From contig OZ017768.1 of assembly GCA_963969345.1 (NCBI GenBank), forward strand, positions 7,278,718 through 7,342,717: 64,000 bases of DNA, in the 5' to 3' direction. This DNA comes from Turbatrix aceti (taxonomy: Eukaryota; Nematoda; Chromadorea; Rhabditida; Panagrolaimidae). A program made the position numbers and the translations under genes. Positions 1 to 12,310 of the stretch are shown piece after piece. The notes beneath the pieces are model-generated. The model worked only from the letters and a program-made list of their open reading frames with translations. It made no database searches and was not told where the DNA came from. Numbering within the stretch: the first letter of the stretch is position 1; each line of letters begins with the position of its first letter.

Positions 1-786
1 TTTTGTTGTTTCTGAAAGAAAAAAAAGTTTATTTGTAGGTCAAAATTTTCGGGGAGTTTTTTTCAACTGTTCAGCATTGGATGATTTTTTTGTGCCATTT
101 GGGTCAAAATATGTATTGAAAAAGAAATAAACTGACTTCTCCAACAATGCCGACAACCTGTTATCTATGGCACCTCAAAAAATATGTATGTAGGGTGTTT
201 TTTTATAACTGTCTTTTTTTGTTGAAATGGTAAAAAAAAATTTTTTTTAAATGATAAACTGAATCAGTTCAATCTGTCATTTTTTGTATACATCAAAACA
301 TGTGCAGGGATTTTTTTAACTGTAGAAAACCCTGTTTTGTACCATTTGTGTGGTCAAAATATAAAAAAAAATATACTATTGAAGTCCATTTCTATGTAAT
401 TCAACCTGTTGTACTTGTGCCCCTCAAAAAGCAACCCCTCTCCTCCTCCCAGAAACATGCCAGCTTGTATACGTGCATGCCGCAACAACTTCAAAAGTAA
501 TGGGCAGACTAAGTACTGTGAACAGTTAGTTTGTTAGTTAGTTAGTTATGTTGTTGTACGACACATTGCCCGGTCCGGTCAAATTTGATTAGCGTAACTC
601 GTTCGCCCGAGCATGTCCTGTCCTGTCCCAAGGCTTCGTTGACGCATGCAGGAGAGGACAAAACACGACAACAGGCGTCGTGCAAGAAGATTTGAATCTT
701 GTCGCCTACTGCTTGCTTCCCAGAATGACACGCGCACTATTTTTGCCAGAAACAAGTTTAAAAAAAGAAACTGATCATAAGCATAC
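1..786. other. AT-rich sequence, probable intron of the dyc-1 gene
   Basis: No coding exon is recognisable. If dyc-1 continues leftwards, this is intron sequence. It holds homopolymer A/T runs and several AACTG motifs. Confidence 0.5.
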
Positions 787-2170
787 CTTTTTTCGTTGCA
801 AGACCACCTTGACGCCTTCGACGCTGACTACGATGTCGACAGGGCGCTTCTTGATGTTGCGCGCCTTGAACTCGTACCGCACCCGTCGCATGGCTGCCAC
901 GATCTCTATTCTGGAAGTCGGACGACTGATTTCCATGCTGCCAATGTACTGAAATGGTCGGGGTATTGTAAACTGGTAGTTATCGATAATCAATTTTTTT
1001 TTTAAATAACTGTTCTGTTTCTCCGTTTCTCCATAAAAATTAAAAAAAATAAACAAAAAAAAATAACTGCTCGTTGATCCATTTTCCAATAAAAATTTTA
1101 AAAAATAAAAAAATTTTTGATGTAAATTAAAAAAAACTGGTTTCTAAGGAAGTGTTTCAAATACAAAAATTGCATCAGAAATTAAAAATAACTGCTTCAT
1201 TGGGAAGTGTATGTGATCTGCGTCAAAAAAAATTGGAAAATGATCAAAACTGTTTCGGGATTTGCAAAAACAAGGTTTTATGTTTAGTCTTGTTTTTGCA
1301 ATTTGCAGCGGAAATCAATGCCTCCCGCTCGAAGAACCCTTTCCTGGCCTCCCGCGTTTGTTTCTTTACTACTACATCGTCTCAATTTTCAGAGCATGTC
1401 ATTACAGCCTCCTACAACAACATAATTTCAAAGCCCTTCTCGCATTTACTTCACTCGAAATGGCCAAAAATGCCCGTCGGCAACCCCATAACGCGTTGGG
1501 AAGCACATTACTGTTTGTTGCGCGTTCCTTCGACCCGAGTGTCATTAACGACCTTCTATGCTTCAAGACAAAAGGGTCTACCGTGGTTTTGTGGAAAAAT
1601 AACTGACCCCATAGGTTTTTCAGAGGTTTTTGAAAAAAACGCATAATTTAGAAAAAATTAAAGCAGGTATTTTGAAAATAACTGGATCAATATCAGCGCG
1701 AGTATTTACAACGCCATGTGCCATTAACGACTTCTGTTCTACGGGGATTACCTCGATTTTTATTTATAAAAAAATAATAACTGTCTTCGTGATAATGTCA
1801 ACGCAGCATACTTTTTTTGAAAAAAAAGAGTGTCAAGTACTAAAAATAGTTTCAATTTTTTAAAAGAACGTAAATTGTCGAAACCATTGTTAAAACATGA
1901 AAACAAAATTTTTTAAACTGTATTTCGTACTTACGTACCCCAAATTAAATAAAAAAAAACCCAAATTTCCCAATCCAGCTTCCCCAAAAAAATCCAAATA
2001 ACTGTGCATCACTGAGTAATGGTGAAATAAATAAAAAAACAAAATGTTCCAACCTTGGCCTCAAAGTGAATGCCATGCTGATAGGCAAGTTCGTTGTGAA
2101 GTGGAATGCGGCAGTCGTAGAGATCGTCCTGGATGATATCGTACTGGCCGCGGCGCTTGGACGACGGCAT
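787..2170 (-). CDS. dyc-1: NOS1AP/CAPON-type PTB adaptor, N-terminal exons (partial)
   Basis: Adaptor with a phosphotyrosine-binding (PTB) domain; in animals NOS1AP/DYC-1 links nNOS or dystrophin-associated complexes to other proteins. Coding exon 1 is 2054-2170 (39 codons) and begins MPSS, the position where vertebrate NOS1AP begins; it contains RIPLHNE and QHGIHFEAK. Exon 2 is 787-948 (54 codons), starts [10 protein letters not shown] and contains [13 protein letters not shown], [10 protein letters not shown] and [10 protein letters not shown] blocks, the family's PTB signature. The acceptor is TTTCAG|TAC and the junction is phase 0; the exon 1 donor (AAG|GTTGGA) is weak. Exon 2 ends AAG|GTATGC, and the next expected block (the WTWDE region) is not seen down to base 1, so the gene continues off the left edge. 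A 5' UTR intron is likely: acceptor TTGTAG at 2215-2216 and donor GTGAGT at 2524-2529. The family assignment is firm; the 3' structure is unknown. Confidence 0.87.
2010..2035 (-). repeat. Dispersed element, truncated copy
   Basis: 26 bases on the minus strand identical to the TTTATT tract plus the first 15 bases of the 60-bp element at 4450 and 45308. It lies in the dyc-1 intron. Confidence 0.65.
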
Positions 2171-2388
2171 CATGGGTCGATGGATCTTCGTAGCTGCTCC
2201 ACCAATCAGCTGGCCTACAAGATTCGAGATTCTATGCATTTCGTCGGGCCGGGGAGGCAGCAATGGGTGCAACTGGTGGTGGTGGTAGTGGTGCCTTCTC
2301 GGACGACAAGAATGGCGCCGGGTAGGGATTTTTGCAATTTGGAGATGCTTAACCATTTGTCGAGTGGAAGTAGACCACGACCACGACT

Positions 2389-2423
2389 ACGGCCACGGCC
2401 ACGGCCACGGCCACGGCACCGTC
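2389..2423 (+). repeat. GGCCAC hexanucleotide repeat
   Basis: Five or so near-perfect GGCCAC/GACCAC units inside the putative 5' UTR intron of dyc-1, in a local GC-rich block (about 2170-2830). Apparent reading frames here are repeat artefacts. Confidence 0.7.
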
Positions 2424-4449
2424 GGGGGAGGGGGACAGGGGAGGGGCACCACGCGGGACAAAAAAAGAAGGCACACACAACAACGCAGCGCGCATGGGCA
2501 AAGAGAAAGGCATAGAAAGGCAAACTCACTTCTGGCGACCGCATGACGACGAAGACGACAAAGCGAGTTTCGCGAGGTGTGCGAGGGCGCCTTCTGAGGA
2601 GGGAGTCCTGAAAGTGGACGCCCATGAGCATAGGCTCTCCCATAAGAAGAGAGATGCCGTAATTGAATCATCGCCACGAAGGACAGGAAGGGGATTGGCC
2701 AGCAGTCCGTTGCTCGCTGGGATGGGCCGCAGAGGAGATAGACGGGGGATGGAAGGTGGAGGGAGAGATGGCCGTGGTGGTCGGGATATCTAGATTGAAG
2801 CTGACAGACCCAGTCTCGATGCAAAACTCATGTTTGAGATTCCAAATGCAGACATCCAGAAAAACGATGGATGGATGCACAAAAAAGGTAAAAACTGAAT
2901 TGTTTTGTCATGACTTTTGAGATTTTTTTTTCATTCGTCAAAGATAAAAATAACTGAATTTTACTTCTTTCAATTTTCACGTGCAAAAGATTGTTCAAAA
3001 AAAAAGATATTTTGTTCCGACAAAAAAACAAAATAAATATGTAAACAACTTTTTATTTGTAAGAAAAAAAATATTCCCACAAGAAACAAAATGCACAAAT
3101 TTTTTTTGTGTTGCTTGATCTTTTACAAGAAAAAGTTGCGACAAAAAAGAAACACAGGAAAAAAACTGGTCCATCTATATTGATGTCGAATTCAAATTTT
3201 GTAAATAATTTCAGGTAACATTGTTTACCGCAAGAAAACAAAAATTTTGTTAAAAACTGGTATGAACGCACATTCAAATTTAAAAATGTTTTGTAAAAAA
3301 ATGCACAAAACAGCGCAAATGAATGCAGTCTACCGTAACTGTCGTATTTTTGGTGATACAATCGTAAAAAAAATATTAGGAGGTTGTAAAGTAAAAAAAG
3401 ATAACTGCGTTGAAGTTGAAAATATTTTTAAAAAATTTAAAAAATGCGGTAATAACTGTGCCGTTTTTTGTAGCGTAAAAAAGAAAATTTAAAAAACAGA
3501 CAACGCCATGTTTTTTTTACATGCAAAAATTCACACATGTACATATTTATTTAATTTGTGAAGAAAACACAAACTCATGCCAGGAAAAAACAATGAAAAG
3601 CAAGAAGTTGAAACAAATTTTGAAAAAAAAAAACTTCATGTGGTGTGTACTCCACAGATTTTTATGACACCGCAGGTTTAATAATAGGACACCCAGGCCC
3701 GTGGTGTGCTTGCGTCATTTGTTGTGTGCGAAAAAAGACAATTGGTTTATTCGAAAAAAAAATCAGGAATGCCACGGGGCCGGGTGATGTGCGTAGATCC
3801 GGGGCAGCGATCGATAGGAGATCGACCGGTTAAATCGAATATATAGATAGATACATACACGCGTCGTCCACCACCACTACCGCCACCGCCACCGGCCCGG
3901 GGCCATCGCCGACAGGTGCAACAGGAGAAAAGTCCAAAACTAAGCGAGTTGCTGTTGCGTGAGCGCAACCAGGTCCAAGCTCAAATTGTCAATGATTAGG
4001 AGACTAATTTGTCAACGAGCTTGTTTGTAGGCAGAAAACAGCTATGACAGGAGATGGCATGACAAATTACCGGCTTGTTCGACGGAGACATCGTTCGATA
4101 CAAATTGATTGAATTCGTTCGTTCGTTCGATACAAAATATTATGTAAAGATCTCAGAGTTCTTTTTTTTTGTCTGGTGTGAAAAAGAACGACGAATTTTG
4201 AACACTGACAGACGAGAGAGAAAACCCAAAAGTTATCAGGTATTCATGGGGCCATAATTATTCATCGTCTGTCCGTTTTCAAGGACTCAAAAGTGAGCCG
4301 GAATAAAAAAAACAAGGAAGTCGCAATGCTTTGAATGGCATCAAAAAAGTTGTATTTATTAACTGATGTATAGTACACGCGTTCTTCTATATTTATTATA
4401 TTTTTGTTCCAAAGTTCCAAAAATACATATTTATTTATTTATTTTATTT

Positions 4450-4509
4450 CACCATTACTCAGTGGTTAGTTATCATTAGACCAGATGTTAGGAGGCACAA
4501 ATGACGTCC
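4450..4509 (+). repeat. Dispersed 60-bp element, copy A
   Basis: Sixty bases beginning CACCATTACTCAGTGG and ending ATGACGTCC, preceded by TTTATT repeats. 59 of 60 bases match 45308-45367. A fragment containing the TTTATT tract plus CACCATTACTCAGTG occurs inverted at 2010-2035. The CTCAGTGGTTAG core resembles a tRNA D-arm/A-box, but no matching B-box is evident, so a tRNA-derived SINE is only a possibility. Confidence 0.8.
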
Positions 4510-6287
4510 ACGTAGGCGTAAAAAATACATATAATTCAGATTATTTTAACTGCATCCGATGAGTTTCATTGCACAATAAAAATTTTAAAATCCGGTCCGC
4601 AACAAGAACAAAAAAGTCGGTAAGTTTCGTTGCACAAAAAAATATAAAAAACTGTGACTTCTGTTCTTGGAGTGCGGAAAAATTTTTTCTGTTCTTTGCA
4701 GTACGGAAAAATTTTAGCCTAAAAAGTCGTCAAGTATGAAATAACTGCTCGGTAATTTTTTTCGATACAATCGATCAAGCATTCAATAAAATTACTACAC
4801 ATTTTTTTAAACTGGATTGCCCCCCAAGTCGTTACATTTTGTTTTGTTTTTTTAAACTGGCATAAGTTGCTCAATTTCAACCAAAAAAACAAAAAAAAAT
4901 AAAACAATTTTTTGCTCACCAAAAATTCGAAAAGCAAAAAAACGGGCCGAAAAAAAATCAATTGGGCTGTCAAAATACAGGACAGCGAATTCAATCAAAG
5001 TTTCTCCCAAAGAATGTTTTTGCTCGTATCCTATAAATTAAAGAAACATCTGTCGTCACGCAAAAAAAACAACAACGAAAATCAGCAAAAAAATCTTTGA
5101 AATGTGAACTGACAGTTTTTTTGGTGTCAAAAACAACAAATCGAAGCAAATGTTTGGTTTTGAGTTTTTGGGGATAAATATAACTGGGTTCGTTAGGTGG
5201 TATACAGATCAGAAAAATAAAATTTCAAATTTTTAGTACAAAAACTGTTCAAAGCAGTCTTCCGAAAAAATTAAAAACATTTATAATTTTTAATTTACGA
5301 AAAAAACTGGTATTGATTGCCAACGGTTATAATTAAATATGCAATGGTAAAAATAACATACATAATAATAACCATGCGCGTATGCCCGAAACAAAAGCGC
5401 TCGGCGAACTTGGCTTGGCCGAATGAGGCGAGGAGAACTCCCAGGAGATCTCGGAAATACGGACTTTGCCTTATTGAAACAACGGTAAGCTGGACGAAAG
5501 TTCATCGATGAAAAATTTTATAAACTGACTTTTATGAAAATCATTATGGGTAACAAATACGGCAGATGTTTCAGACCGGTCAAATTAAAACTGACGACTT
5601 GCATTTGATCACAATGGCATTTACGAATTCACACCTTCGGTCACCCCGAGCGAGAAATTCCCACCAAAAAGCCATGAAAAACAGCGGAAAAAGCCAAGCC
5701 GAGAAAAACAAGCCGTCTTAGAGGGGGAACGAACAAAAGACGCGAGAGGGCCAGTAATAAAAAATATATTGTATGTAGCGGCGTCATCATTTATTGCTCT
5801 CGGAGCCCTCCTTAGACATGTAGGATGCCACTACAGGCGAGAATAGCGTGGAACTGTCAAGAGTAAAAAAAATAAAGGACAAAATGTCACCCGGCCCCGG
5901 GGGAGCCCTGGGCCTTGGCCTGGGAGGAGGGGGATGGATGATGGCCGAGCTCGGCCGGGATGGGCAACAATAGCCGCCGAGAGAGGGATAAAGCCGACCG
6001 AGCGAGGCTCGCTATGATTGGCAGCCACCACGATCACCTATCTCTCTCTTTTTCTTTCTCTTTCTCGCATGTGTTTCGTTTTATCCGCTCGTTGCCTGAC
6101 TGCCGGCCGCGGCGCCCTATCAACACATTACACAATTGGTCGCCGCCATCACCATCACCATCGCCATCGCCGCCGCCTTTGCCGCGGCCGGCGGCGGCGT
6201 CATCGCCGGTGTCAACACAATGCCTCGGGAAGAAGGCAAAGCGCATACAAACGCGGTTGGCGTGTATGCGCCTTGAATAAACACACA

Positions 6288-6307
6288 CAACCGCCTGCAG
6301 GCGGTTG
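6288..6307. repeat. Perfect 20-bp palindrome
   Basis: CAACCGCCTGCAGGCGGTTG equals its own reverse complement. It lies in non-coding DNA beside a GC-rich block; no function is assigned. Confidence 0.85.
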
Positions 6308-8067
6308 ATAAAAAAAGATTGATTTTTATCCTTGGGTATTTTACCTGACAATATTGGGCGATGCCACAGGCCTTGAAAAGACATGAAACTTTCAAACGCT
6401 GTAACTTTGTGCAAAATTATCCGATAAAATGTGAGACTAGCTTAATGTGATATTTGGGACACGCCGAAGCTTACCAAAGTGACCGTGGACATAGAAAACA
6501 AAAATTGGCTTCACGGCGTTTTTTTGAACATGACACCTTTTATGTGCGCGCACGCTCTGTTTTTGTCACTTGAAGCGAAATTGTGCGCGTTTTCTCGAGT
6601 GCGCATCATAAATGCCTATGGATGACCTCATTGCGGTCACTCCTTTGTTTCATGCATTACCCCATTCGACGCGTCAAAACACGGGGAAAAAGATAGGCTA
6701 TGCCATTGTTGGCACCTCTGAAAACCCAATCTGTGGTGGCCAAAAAACCATCAATTTTAGCCCAAAAGTGGCACTTACCGTAACGATAAAAAAATTATGA
6801 TTACGACTTCGTGTTCCCCGTCTATGAAAACCCCCCTAATAAAATTTTCAGCATTTTTCTCCATGAGCAGAGCGCGTGGCAAGGGTTTTTATCAAAAACC
6901 CTTCAGAAGCCAAATCTACAGAATCCGATTTTTTTTAAAATCCGTGTTTGGCGGGAATAGAGGTTTTTAGAGGTGGGGAACAATTCTGGCTCAAAATATT
7001 TGAAAGTGTAAAAAAGTCTTGTCGGCCGACCTAAATCCTGTCGCAGACTGCCTCTTAACTGGTGTGACATGTCTGGATAAAAATTGAATGAACAAAAGTT
7101 GTCTGATGATGGATTGTTTTATAACTGGGATGGGAATGATCGAGACAAAAAAGATTAAAAAAAAGGTGTCAAATTAGGGTTATTTATTTGACGGATCGAG
7201 GAAAATGTAAAAAAAAAGACCCAAAAACGTTGAGCGAACGTAAAAAAGGCAACGAACGCAACGAATGCAACTCGCGCACGCAAGGCTACGATAATGGGTT
7301 CTCGAAAGGAAAATTTTGCTCCGCGCAATTTCAAACTTGATAACAACATTTTGGAGTAGTTTTCATCGATTTACCTCGTCTTTCTTCATTTTTTGTGCCT
7401 ATTTAGACGAAAAAAGCTAGTCAACTAATTCGCACCCTCGGATGTAACCAAAAAAATTGTGCATGGCTTCACAGACGATTACACAAGACCGGATATGCCA
7501 TCAATTTTCTTTCTCCTCAGTCAGCGCATGTCATGGCCGTGGATGGCGTGCCAAAAGACAGGGCACGTTCAATCCATCAGCGGTGCAGTCGGTCGACTCC
7601 ATCATTCCACGTGACCGAGATCGTATAGAAACTTTCGCCGGAAGACACTTTATCGGGAAAAAAAGGCGAAAATTGCTGGCCTAACGTTAACGCTAACGCT
7701 GCATCGTTCCGGAACACATTTACGAATGAAAGGAACGGCATAATGAAGACAAAAGGAGCAAAAGTCGGTCATGCGTACAAGAAAACCAGAAAATCAGTCA
7801 AAACGCGCTCGAAAAAATCGAAAAATAAAAAATTCTCCGAAAAACCCTAAAAAACTTTTTTCAGTTTTTTTTTGTTCAAAAATCTGTCAGCCGACAAATC
7901 CCAAATCTCCAGAGGCAATCTGTCAGCATCTCATCGCAATCCGCCTCCGCAAAACCCAAACACCCCAAAATTAAGCCATTTATAGCCATCTACAAAATTC
8001 AGTCTCTAACAAACCAAAACAACAACAAAAAAATATCCTACGGATCTGCAAACAACTTTCTATTCAC

Positions 8068-11000
8068 TCACTTTCTCCCCTTTCGGCCCTTGCCTCCTTT
8101 GTCGGCGTTGGGATCGATGAGGCCGTTGGCGACCTTCCACTCGTAGATGACGGCTTCCTGCGAATCGTGGCTGGTCGGCGCGTACGACGAATACTCCATC
8201 GTGAATTCGCCCTTGCCTTCCGTCAGGGACCGGAGCTGGGACGTGTAGCCGAACATCTCGGAGAGAGGCGCCTCGCAGGTAACCGTCGTGTAGCCATCGG
8301 TCGAGTTGGTGTTTGAGATGACGCCTTTGCGCTGCGTCAGCGAAGTCACCGCGCTTCCTTGGAATTCTGTGGGCACGACGACTTCGACTTTCATGATTGG
8401 TTCGAGGAGGACCCATTGGCCCTTTTCGAAGCCTAAAAAACGGTACAAAAGTAGATTTTTTTCAGGGTTGTCCAATTTATTAATTTTTCGCGCATGCCAC
8501 AAAAAAATTAGATTTTTGATAGGTACAGAAAAAAATTTGCTTATTTTTTTTTCAAAAAAAAATGTTCGCTTCGACCGCGCATTTTTTTGAAAAAACGCTC
8601 ACTTCGCTTTCGATCCTAATTTTTTAAATTTTTTTCGCTCGGGAACGATACTTTGAAACGCCCCGCCCCCCAAAAAATATAAGAAAAAATTCCATTCTTG
8701 GGTTCGTTTTTTATGTTTAAATTAACGTTTTTTTGTTTCTTTGAACATTTTTAGGCAAAAATTACTCGTTAAACTTTTTTTCAATAATAAAAACCTACGA
8801 ATTTTCTTTCGATTTTTTTGCTTTTCGCATTCAAAATTTTTGAAAAAAAAATGCACCCGCCAAAAACCCGAAAAAAAACTCACATTCCCTCATCATGTTC
8901 ATCATCGTGTTGATCATGGCAATTTCCGTGGAGTCGACAGCGTGCGTTTCGCCTTCCTGGATCCTGACATTGATACCCGCGATACGGGCATGAATGAGGG
9001 GTCCTTCCTTGACAATCTCGTCGAGACCCTTCTTCAGTGCGGGAAACAGGTTTTTCGGAATGCCACTGCCAAAACTCTCATCCGTGAATTCGACTGTCGT
9101 GTTCTTCTCGGACGGGAGGGGTTCAACGATGCCTCCAATCTCACCAAACTGACCCTGACCGCCGGTCTGCTTCTTGTGACGGTAGTGGAATTTGTACGGA
9201 GCAGCTAGGCACTCCCGATACGCAACCGTCGGCTTGCCGAGCTCGACGGGACAGTTGAACTCGTTCTTCATGCGCTGGGCGTAGATTTCGAGGTGAAGCT
9301 CGCCCATGCCGCTGACGACGGTCTCCTTCGCTTCCGCGTTGTAATCCTTGCGGAAGGTGGGGTCTTCCTTGGTGAATCGGGTCAGGGCCTTGATGAAGCT
9401 GTCCGCGTCCTTTCGGTTCACTGGCTTGATCGACATGGAGATGACGGGTTCGGGGACGTGCATTGCTTCCTACAAAAAAACCGAATTTTAGGTAAACTTT
9501 GCGAAAAAAATTTTTTCTAGAAATGTGTCTAAAAAATTTTTTTTATAAAAAATAAAAAAAAATTATTTCGGGTTTCCGCAGTTTTTAGTGTCTAAAAATT
9601 CAAAATTTAGGCCATATTTATATTTGTATCGTTTTTTAAACAAAATTTTATTTGTACTTTTTCAATATTTTTTTTATAAAAATGTGTTAATTTTGTAAAA
9701 ACTGATAATTTTTTTCGGGTTAAAAATCCAAACCCGAAATTTTTGATACCAAAAAAAATTTTTCTTTTTGGGCGACTCTTCATAATTTTTTTGGGCAAAA
9801 ATACATAATTTTTTGTAAAAATTAATAATTTCTGGGTTAAAAATTTACGCGACAAAAAACCCGAATTTTTTTGTACCCCTGCCGAACCCAAAAATTCGTA
9901 AAACCCGCACAAAATTCCAAAACAAAAACTCATTTAAACGAAAATTAGTCAAAACCCCCAAAAAACTCACGCAATGCAGCTGAAGTTTGTCATCAGAGCA
10001 GAAAGTCTCGCCACTAGCGCAGTCAAGCCCAAACGTGGCACAGATGTCGCCGGCGTAGACCGTCTGGACGTCTTCCATCGCGTTGGCGTGCATGCGAACC
10101 AGACGCTGCACACGAACCCTCCGGCCATCGCGGGTGGCGTAGATCGTGTCACCCCTGCTCAGCTGGCCTTGATAAACTCGGAAGTACGTGAGTTGGCCGT
10201 ACTTGCCGGCTTCCAGCTTGAAGGCCAGTGCGACGAAGGGTTTGTCCTTCTTCGACGATCGGACTGGGGAAAGGATGATGTTTTCTTCTTTTCCATCGCT
10301 GAAAAAAATTGAAATTTGAGATTTCGGGCGTTTTTTACAAAAAAAAATTAAATAATTTTTCAAAAACACAAAAAAAAAGAAATTTGAAAGATTTTTTTTA
10401 ATTAAAAAATAAATTGAAAAGATTTTTTTTAACACAAAAAAAAGTTGTACGATTTTTTAAAAAACACAAAAAAATAAATTTAAAAGATTTTTAAAAACAA
10501 AAAAAATTATTTGAAAATTTTTAAAAATGTTTTTCAAATTCAAAAACTCACATCAAAACATTAGCCCTATTTACGACCTCGGATGGATTCGGAAGGTAGT
10601 CCACAACGGCGTCAATCATCGACTGAACGCCCTTATTTTTTAACGCGGTTCCAACGAGCACAGGGACAAAAGCGCGCTTGACAACAGATCGCCTGATCGC
10701 GGACTGAACTTCCTCGGGCGTCGGATTGACGTCGTTGAGAAACTGTTCTCCAATGAGGTCATCGCTGTTGGCGAGGTGCTCGATCATCTCTTGCCTCAAG
10801 TCATGGGCCTGGGAGCGCAATTCCTTCGGAATGTCGTCCCGACGAAGAATGAGCCCATCCTCGCCTTCCGTGTAAATCGCCTGCTCGTTGACGAGGTCGA
10901 TGATACCCTTGAAATTCCCCTCAAGACCAATCGGCATCTGGATAAACGCTGCATTGTGATTCAGCTTATTCCTGAGCCCGTCCAGCGCGCGATGAGGATT

Positions 11001-11632
11001 GGCGCCTGTTCTGTCGAGTTTGTTGACGAACGTGATGAATGGCACGTTGTAGCGCGTGAGCTGGCGATTGACGGTAAAAGTCTGCGACTGAACTCCTCCG
11101 ACACCGCATAGAACAAGCACGGCACCGTCCAGGACACGGAGCGCACGTTCGACCTCGACTGTGAAGTCAACGTGACCCGGGGTATCAATAATATTGATAT
11201 TGGTGCCCTTCCAGTCGACATACGTCGCGGCGGACTGAATCGTGATTCCGCGCTGTTTTTCAAGCTCCATAAAATCCATCGTCGCGCCGACATCGTCCTT
11301 TCCACGGACCTCATGCATGGAATCGATCCTGCCAGCGTAGAAAAGGATTCGCTCGGTCACAGTCGTTTTGCCGGAATCAATATGAGCCGAAATTCCTTAA
11401 AAAAAACACTTTCTACCCCAAAAATACTCCAAAAAACACAAACCGATATTACGAATCTTCTCAACCGGTCTAATCTTGTCGCCGATAGCCTCGACGGCAG
11501 GCTCAGCGGTCGCGAACCATCTCCGAGACGCTCCCTAAAGAAAATCCGCTCCTAATCTCAAAATCACCGTTAAAACGCACGACTCACCTTCGCTACGTGA
11601 CTCGCTAGACTCCACAACGTTCTCGGAGCCAT
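8068..11632 (-). CDS. gfm-1: Mitochondrial elongation factor G (EF-G1)
   Basis: GTPase that drives ribosome translocation in mitochondria. Six exons: 11588-11632, 11444-11534, 10552-11395, 9971-10298, 8884-9469, 8068-8432, giving 752 codons (human GFM1 is 751). The N-terminus ([15 protein letters not shown], then RRWFATA) looks like a matrix-targeting peptide. GTPase motifs are visible: AHIDSGKTT (about residues 49-57), DTPGHVDF and NKLD. Later come [19 protein letters not shown] and [16 protein letters not shown] blocks of domains IV-V, and [20 protein letters not shown] near the C-terminus. Donors are mainly GTGAGT; the 48-bp intron 11396-11443 uses GTTTGT. The gene is divergent from the E2F gene at 12311 and shares a 680-bp intergenic region with it. 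Confidence 0.95.
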
Positions 11633-12310
11633 GACGCACCCTTTATTACCCTGGAAGCCCAAAAAAGAGTCAGTACCGTGGAAAGGGAGCTAAAAAGAGA
11701 CGTAACTCGTAATAAAACAGCAAAAGTAACGTTCAATTCAGTTATCGAATATTCGTTGCAGGAACCCTGGAGCTTGGCTCGTGGTCCTTTCATTCTTTGC
11801 CGCCAACTTTTCCGATAACAGTAAGTCTAATCATTTTTTTGTTCAAATCTTTCGCGTTATTGTATTTTTACGGTATTTATGACCCTTTGAGGCTGAAAAC
11901 CGTTTAGGCAAGTATGTACATTCCCTGGGGTATTGCATTTACAAAAAAATCATATTTTTTCGATTACTTTTTTGTCATTTTACTGTTATTTTGTTTATCA
12001 ATTCAGTTTTCTGTGGTTTTTTACTTTTGTTACGATAGGCGGGACTATGCATACAAATTGACACATGCAAAATCGCGGTTATCTGTTGTGTGGGCGACCT
12101 GACCCATGTAAATTTGGCGCCAATTCTGTCGTTTTTGGCGCGCGCACTAATTTCTAAGCTTTTCTTTCGGACGCGGCAAGAATATTACAATTGTGGTGCT
12201 TTTTTGTTTAGCTATCGGTCGTGTCAACAATTTTTAGTCGTATTTTTTTTAGTTAGCCTTCCACAGCTTACTCTTACCCCTGCCTATCCTCGGTATCCGA
12301 TCGATCAGCC
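11633..12310. promoter_or_regulatory. Bidirectional intergenic promoter region with E2F consensus sites
   Basis: Spacer between the divergent mtEF-G and E2F-a start codons. It contains TTTGGCGCC at 12113-12121 and TTTGGCGCG at 12134-12142, both exact matches to the E2F consensus TTTSGCGCS. They lie about 170-200 bp upstream of the E2F-a start. No TATA box was identified. Confidence 0.6.

Larger units (their letters stand above)
2531..8067. other. Gene-poor region upstream of dyc-1 and downstream of mtEF-G
   Basis: No protein-coding exon could be supported. 2531-2830 is GC-rich and may be the dyc-1 5' UTR or promoter. 2900-5600 is AT-rich with many AACTG motifs. 3780-3990 and 5880-6240 are GC-rich low-complexity blocks (CCACCG and CATCAC/CATCGC runs). 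4450-4509 is a dispersed repeat, and 6288-6307 is a perfect palindrome. Frames seen between 5317 and 7700 lack family similarity and splice support. Confidence 0.5.

Noticed and set aside
2215..2824. Open frames on both strands rich in H/G/R/P
   Set aside because: Low-complexity translation of the GGCCAC and CCACGA repeats; a donor and acceptor bracket this stretch as a 5' UTR intron.
4450..4509. Possible tRNA gene because of CTCAGTGGTTAG
   Set aside because: No acceptor stem, anticodon arm or B-box of tRNA type could be folded; treated as a dispersed repeat.
6018..6414. Histidine- and proline-rich frames around CATCACCATC repeats
   Set aside because: Simple-sequence artefact in a GC-rich non-coding block.
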